A stretch of 64,000 nt of DNA from Torreya grandis (lineage: Eukaryota > Streptophyta > Pinopsida > Cupressales > Taxaceae): NCBI GenBank assembly GCA_037957365.1, contig JARHVA010000001.1, positions 10,879,001 through 10,943,000 on the forward strand, written 5' to 3'. The first letter of the stretch is position 1. Each line of letters begins with the position of its first letter. Shown piece by piece: positions 61,057 to 64,000 of the stretch. The position numbers and the translations under genes are program-made. Below the pieces are notes generated by a model. That model had not been told where the DNA came from. It was given only the letters and a program-made list of their open reading frames with translations, and did no database searches.

Positions 61057-62984
61057 AGGTTGATATAGGAATTGCTTTAGTTATTGATATACTTTAGTTT
61101 GGAGTTTTGGATATCAGATTCTTGGTATTGTTATTTTTTTTTATTTGATTATGCAGGAAGGATAATTCAAAGGAAAATTGGAAGATGTTCCAATTTGCTG
61201 AAAGAAGACAAACTTATAACAACTAAGGTTCTTAAACCACTAGCTCTACATAATCAACATGGATGAGGAACAATCACAGTATCACTTGAAGGTGTGAGAT
61301 GGTGTTTAGAGAGGATCAACCTTTCTATCTTGGGATGCATTCAGATAAAATGAAAGGCATTTTCAATGATGCACATCCAAAAGGAATTAGTTATAGTCCT
61401 ATTACTATTCTTACACAGAGAGTAGATTAAGGTATGATGGTGATCTGATTTCATATTGCTATTGACACAATATTTTGGTCTTTGATAACCAATTGTGTAG
61501 CCTTTATTTTTGGATAACTAATCATACTTTGGAAGCCTATAGGAATAATTGAAAATACCAATTCCATGGTAAGATATGGAAATGACACATAGGGAATTTT
61601 TTAGGAAATTGAATAGGGTTTTGAACTTTATGGATTGCATTGTTAATTGGTTCATAAGTTAGTTTATGTTTCACAACTTTGTTAAGAGTTACAGGAAGCA
61701 AACAGGAATTGTTTAAACACCAAAACTATGTTAACTAGTACTCAACATGTGCACTTCATAGTTTTTTTAGAGCTATAAATTATTTTCAATGTAACTATGT
61801 ATGCATAGTTTTGTTTTGAATCCTTTGTGTAGGATTACCTTGAAAGTAAAATATATATTGATTTGGAATTGTTTTTAAAGCCTTTTGAAAATATAAAATG
61901 GATCATCTGACTCTTAGGAGATATAGTTTTAAATAAGATGAAACCACCTTCTATTCAGTCAGGAAAACCATGAAGAGGGAATAACCCTTATTGATCAATT
62001 GGTTTATTTAGATAGTTTTGATAAAGCATAACTATAATATTGAATAGTATGCTTAGCTGCACTTCAAACACTATTTTCAAGAAATTCTTAACTATTGGAT
62101 CCAGGGAAGGAATTTTGTTAAAGTTGTGTTTGGAAGAACATTTTGCTATCTCTTAATTTAGTTTTCCATTGTGATAAACTTTTTGGGAAACTAACTCAGT
62201 TTGGATGAGTTATAGAGGTATAAGTCAGGGAGCAATCAAAAGTGAGGAAACTTTGAGATAGGTTTAACATTCTTTGTTTTCTCCTCATGTTTATGATATG
62301 TCTTACAGTTACTTGCACAGTTTGTGAGTTTATAAATAAGCGCTTATTTGTGAATTTTGAGTTATAACCTTAGGATAGACAAATTCATTACATGTTTCTA
62401 TACTTGACATATACATTTATGTCTTATTGTATCTTGGAAAATGTTTGTATTATAATTTTTTTGTACACACATGTAGATGTACTTTTAAAGACCCATAGAT
62501 GGCTAATGTTTGTAAATGAAAGTATACATATGTTGCAATTTTTGTAAGTCCTATGAGGTATGTAGCACATTTTGTTTTCTCTTGTGTGATGTTGATAACA
62601 AGGAGAATGCCTTAGCCTTGATGCAGTGTAGGGGTTGAGAGAATCTGACATATGTTATGACTATTTTGGGTAAACATGTCATTTTATCAGAATGGGTAAA
62701 GAATTTCTTTTACTCTCTATAATCAGGTTACAGTTTCAGTTAGATAGTTGACTTCTTATAGGGAAGTTTTATAACGTCTTATTTCACTGATGTAGACTTG
62801 TGTTTTTCAAATAGAATTTATTGCATCATTTTGATATATTGACTTCATAACACCATATGCTATTTTTGGCTCTTTTATGTTTAAAATTAGTGCAGGAAGA
62901 TTGTCAATATCAAAAGAGATAACTCATGGGGATCTTTTTGGGTTAATTAGATTATTTGAACTTTTGGAGACTAAAAGCCACTTT
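61057..62984 (+). pseudogene. Element E interior with remnant of the D-type protein
   Basis: Near 61,140 the sequence enters homology with D at 'gattatgca', the codons of the DYA just after D's G-patch. It continues with 'gaagacaaact' and 'acaactaaggttctt', matched in D by 'gaggacaagct' and 'acaaccaaggttt'. The coiled-coil and G-patch coding parts are absent, an apparent deletion of several hundred bases. The zinc knuckles are not found. From about 61,270 to 62,984 I recognise nothing. Confidence 0.55.
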
Positions 62985-62993
62985 GTGGGGAGG
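62985..62993 (+). promoter_or_regulatory. Element E polypurine tract
   Basis: GTGGGGAGG three bases ahead of the 3' LTR start. Confidence 0.65.
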
Positions 62994-62995
62994 TT

Positions 62996-64000
62996 TGATT
63001 TGGAGGATTTATTATCCTTCATAGTTCCCAAGATCTCTAAAATATAGTAAATAATGGATTAACATTCTAAAATCTTTCTTATGCACTTTGAATGGACCAA
63101 ATCTGAGTCCATATGTGGAAGTTATGGTCAGTCAAAGTTACGATCAAACCTAGAAAAACCAATGACATGGCAGCAAAATAGACCAGTGTGCCTTTGCCAA
63201 GTGGACCAATTAGGTTCTAACAAATGGAATTTTGAGTTATTTAGATTAAAACATGTGTCATTTTATTGGTGAATGAAGGAAATCCTATCTAATTATCTTG
63301 ATGCCTAGGACTTGGTGAAGACCAAGCATTTGGAGAGATCCACATGGTGGGTCCTCAGGCCACCACATGGTCTACCACCACTTTATGATATTTACCAACT
63401 CATTATGACCAAGTTTGAGATTCAATTATGCCAACTCATCAACCATCTCATAGTTGGTTTAACAACCATCCAAACCAAGCTTAGATCTTCCAAACTAAGC
63501 ACCTAAATCAGGCCAAGTAAAATAATAAGATACATGGGCAAAGACATAAGTTACCTAGTGGATGCAAGGTTATTTGAAGCCTTTTCTATCCACTATTCAA
63601 GTAAATGTGAGATTAAATACCCTAAAGTAAAATCTATTGTCGAGATTGAAGTTCGAATCCATGACCTCTGGTATAAAATATTAAGGCCTAGTCGTTAAGC
63701 CATGACTTTTAAATAGATATTTGGGGGGATTATTACTATTTGAAGGCTATTTGAACCTAGATCAAGATACTAAGGTGACTAAAACCCCATTTCACATGGG
63801 TATAAAAACAACATGCCACTATTCAACCATTGAACTTGATTTAAGATTGATACATGCAGAGCTTGATGAATACACAAGAGGGATATACCTAAACCAACGG
63901 AATGTTTGTTTCTATTTTAAAAGGCCCTTCAACCATGGAAGGTCTATATATGAATAGGCATGATTATATTCATGTAGATATAGTATTAAAGAGGAGTGTA
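62996..64000 (+). repeat. Element E 3' LTR (incomplete)
   Basis: Starts TGATTTGGAGG; 'gagtccatatgtggaagttatg' and 'agtcaaagttacgatcaaacc' match D's LTR near 52,410-52,470. A TATA-like 'ctatatatga' lies near 63,943. It contains the tRNA-like segment at 63,640-63,710 and is cut by the window end. Confidence 0.65.
63640..63710 (-). repeat. tRNA-like segment, probable SINE fragment
   Basis: On minus, TGGCTTAACGACTAGG (63,702-63,687) resembles a pol III A box ('TGGCctAGTGGttaAGG' type) and GGTCATGGATTCGAACTTC (63,666-63,648) a B box. The spacing is about right for a tRNA-derived promoter. The ends do not pair as an acceptor stem, so it is not a tRNA gene. A tRNA-derived SINE head is the best explanation; its limits are unclear. 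Confidence 0.5.

Larger units (their letters stand above)
60520..64000 (+). mobile_element. Element E: relative of element D, running off the window
   Basis: A 5' LTR tail ending CAGATCA at 61,040 is followed by a primer site, a 1.9-kb interior, a polypurine tract and a 3' LTR starting TGATTTGGAGG at 62,996. These match element D feature by feature. Interior homology with D includes 61,140-61,262, corresponding to D just after the G-patch (about 50,500-50,600). The left limit is uncertain, and the right end is beyond the window. Confidence 0.75.

Noticed and set aside
63640..63710. tRNA gene
   Set aside because: Internal promoter-like boxes are present but the ends do not form an acceptor stem and no anticodon arm is convincing.

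Overview
The window looks like heterochromatic, gene-poor DNA of a land plant with a very large genome. A conifer or other gymnosperm would fit, but that is inference from the repeat content; no diagnostic host gene is present. The DNA is AT-rich, and I found no intact host protein gene, no rRNA and no functional tRNA. Nearly everything recognisable is an old retrotransposon. Most reading frames are broken by transition-type stops (CAG>TAG, CAA>TAA, CGA>TGA, TGG>TAG), the expected footprint of deamination of methylated cytosine.

Layout from left to right. At 1-8.6 kb lies a minus-strand Ty3/gypsy gag-protease region with a tandemly duplicated gag-PR segment and, behind it, an exact three-copy 802-bp tandem array. 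At 8.63-14.91 kb is a complete but dead minus-strand Ty1/copia element with two LTRs, PBS, polypurine tract and a 5-bp target-site duplication (TSD). At 15-30.5 kb is a minus-strand Ty3/gypsy element (called B here), split by a 5.4-kb L1-type LINE (19.04-24.41 kb) that is flanked by a 17-bp TSD. At 30.5-39.9 kb is a plus-strand Ty3/gypsy element (G3) with about 1.5-kb LTRs that keeps gag, protease and an RNase H but has no RT or integrase; its gag is split by a 419-bp solo LTR. At 40.4-56.7 kb is a minus-strand Ty3/gypsy element (C) with LTRs over 2 kb. Its gag is split by a younger plus-strand LTR element (D, 48.48-53.58 kb). At 56.7-59.8 kb is a gag-protease fragment of another gypsy family (F). 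From 60.5 kb to the end is a relative of D (E), whose 3' LTR carries a tRNA-like, probably SINE-derived segment.

The most interesting object is element D: a complete LTR element with perfect TSD, PBS and PPT, but no protease, RT or integrase. Its only decayed frame encodes a coiled coil, a G-patch domain and two CCHC zinc knuckles. It probably depended on enzymes supplied by other elements, while its protein looks made for RNA binding. A second point is domain order in gypsy element C: an extra RNase H lies between protease and RT, and G3 also keeps an RNase H downstream of its protease.

All alignments and similarity statements were made by eye. Boundaries backed by a TSD (copia, LINE, D, solo LTR) are reliable to the base. 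Boundaries marked approximate are not.
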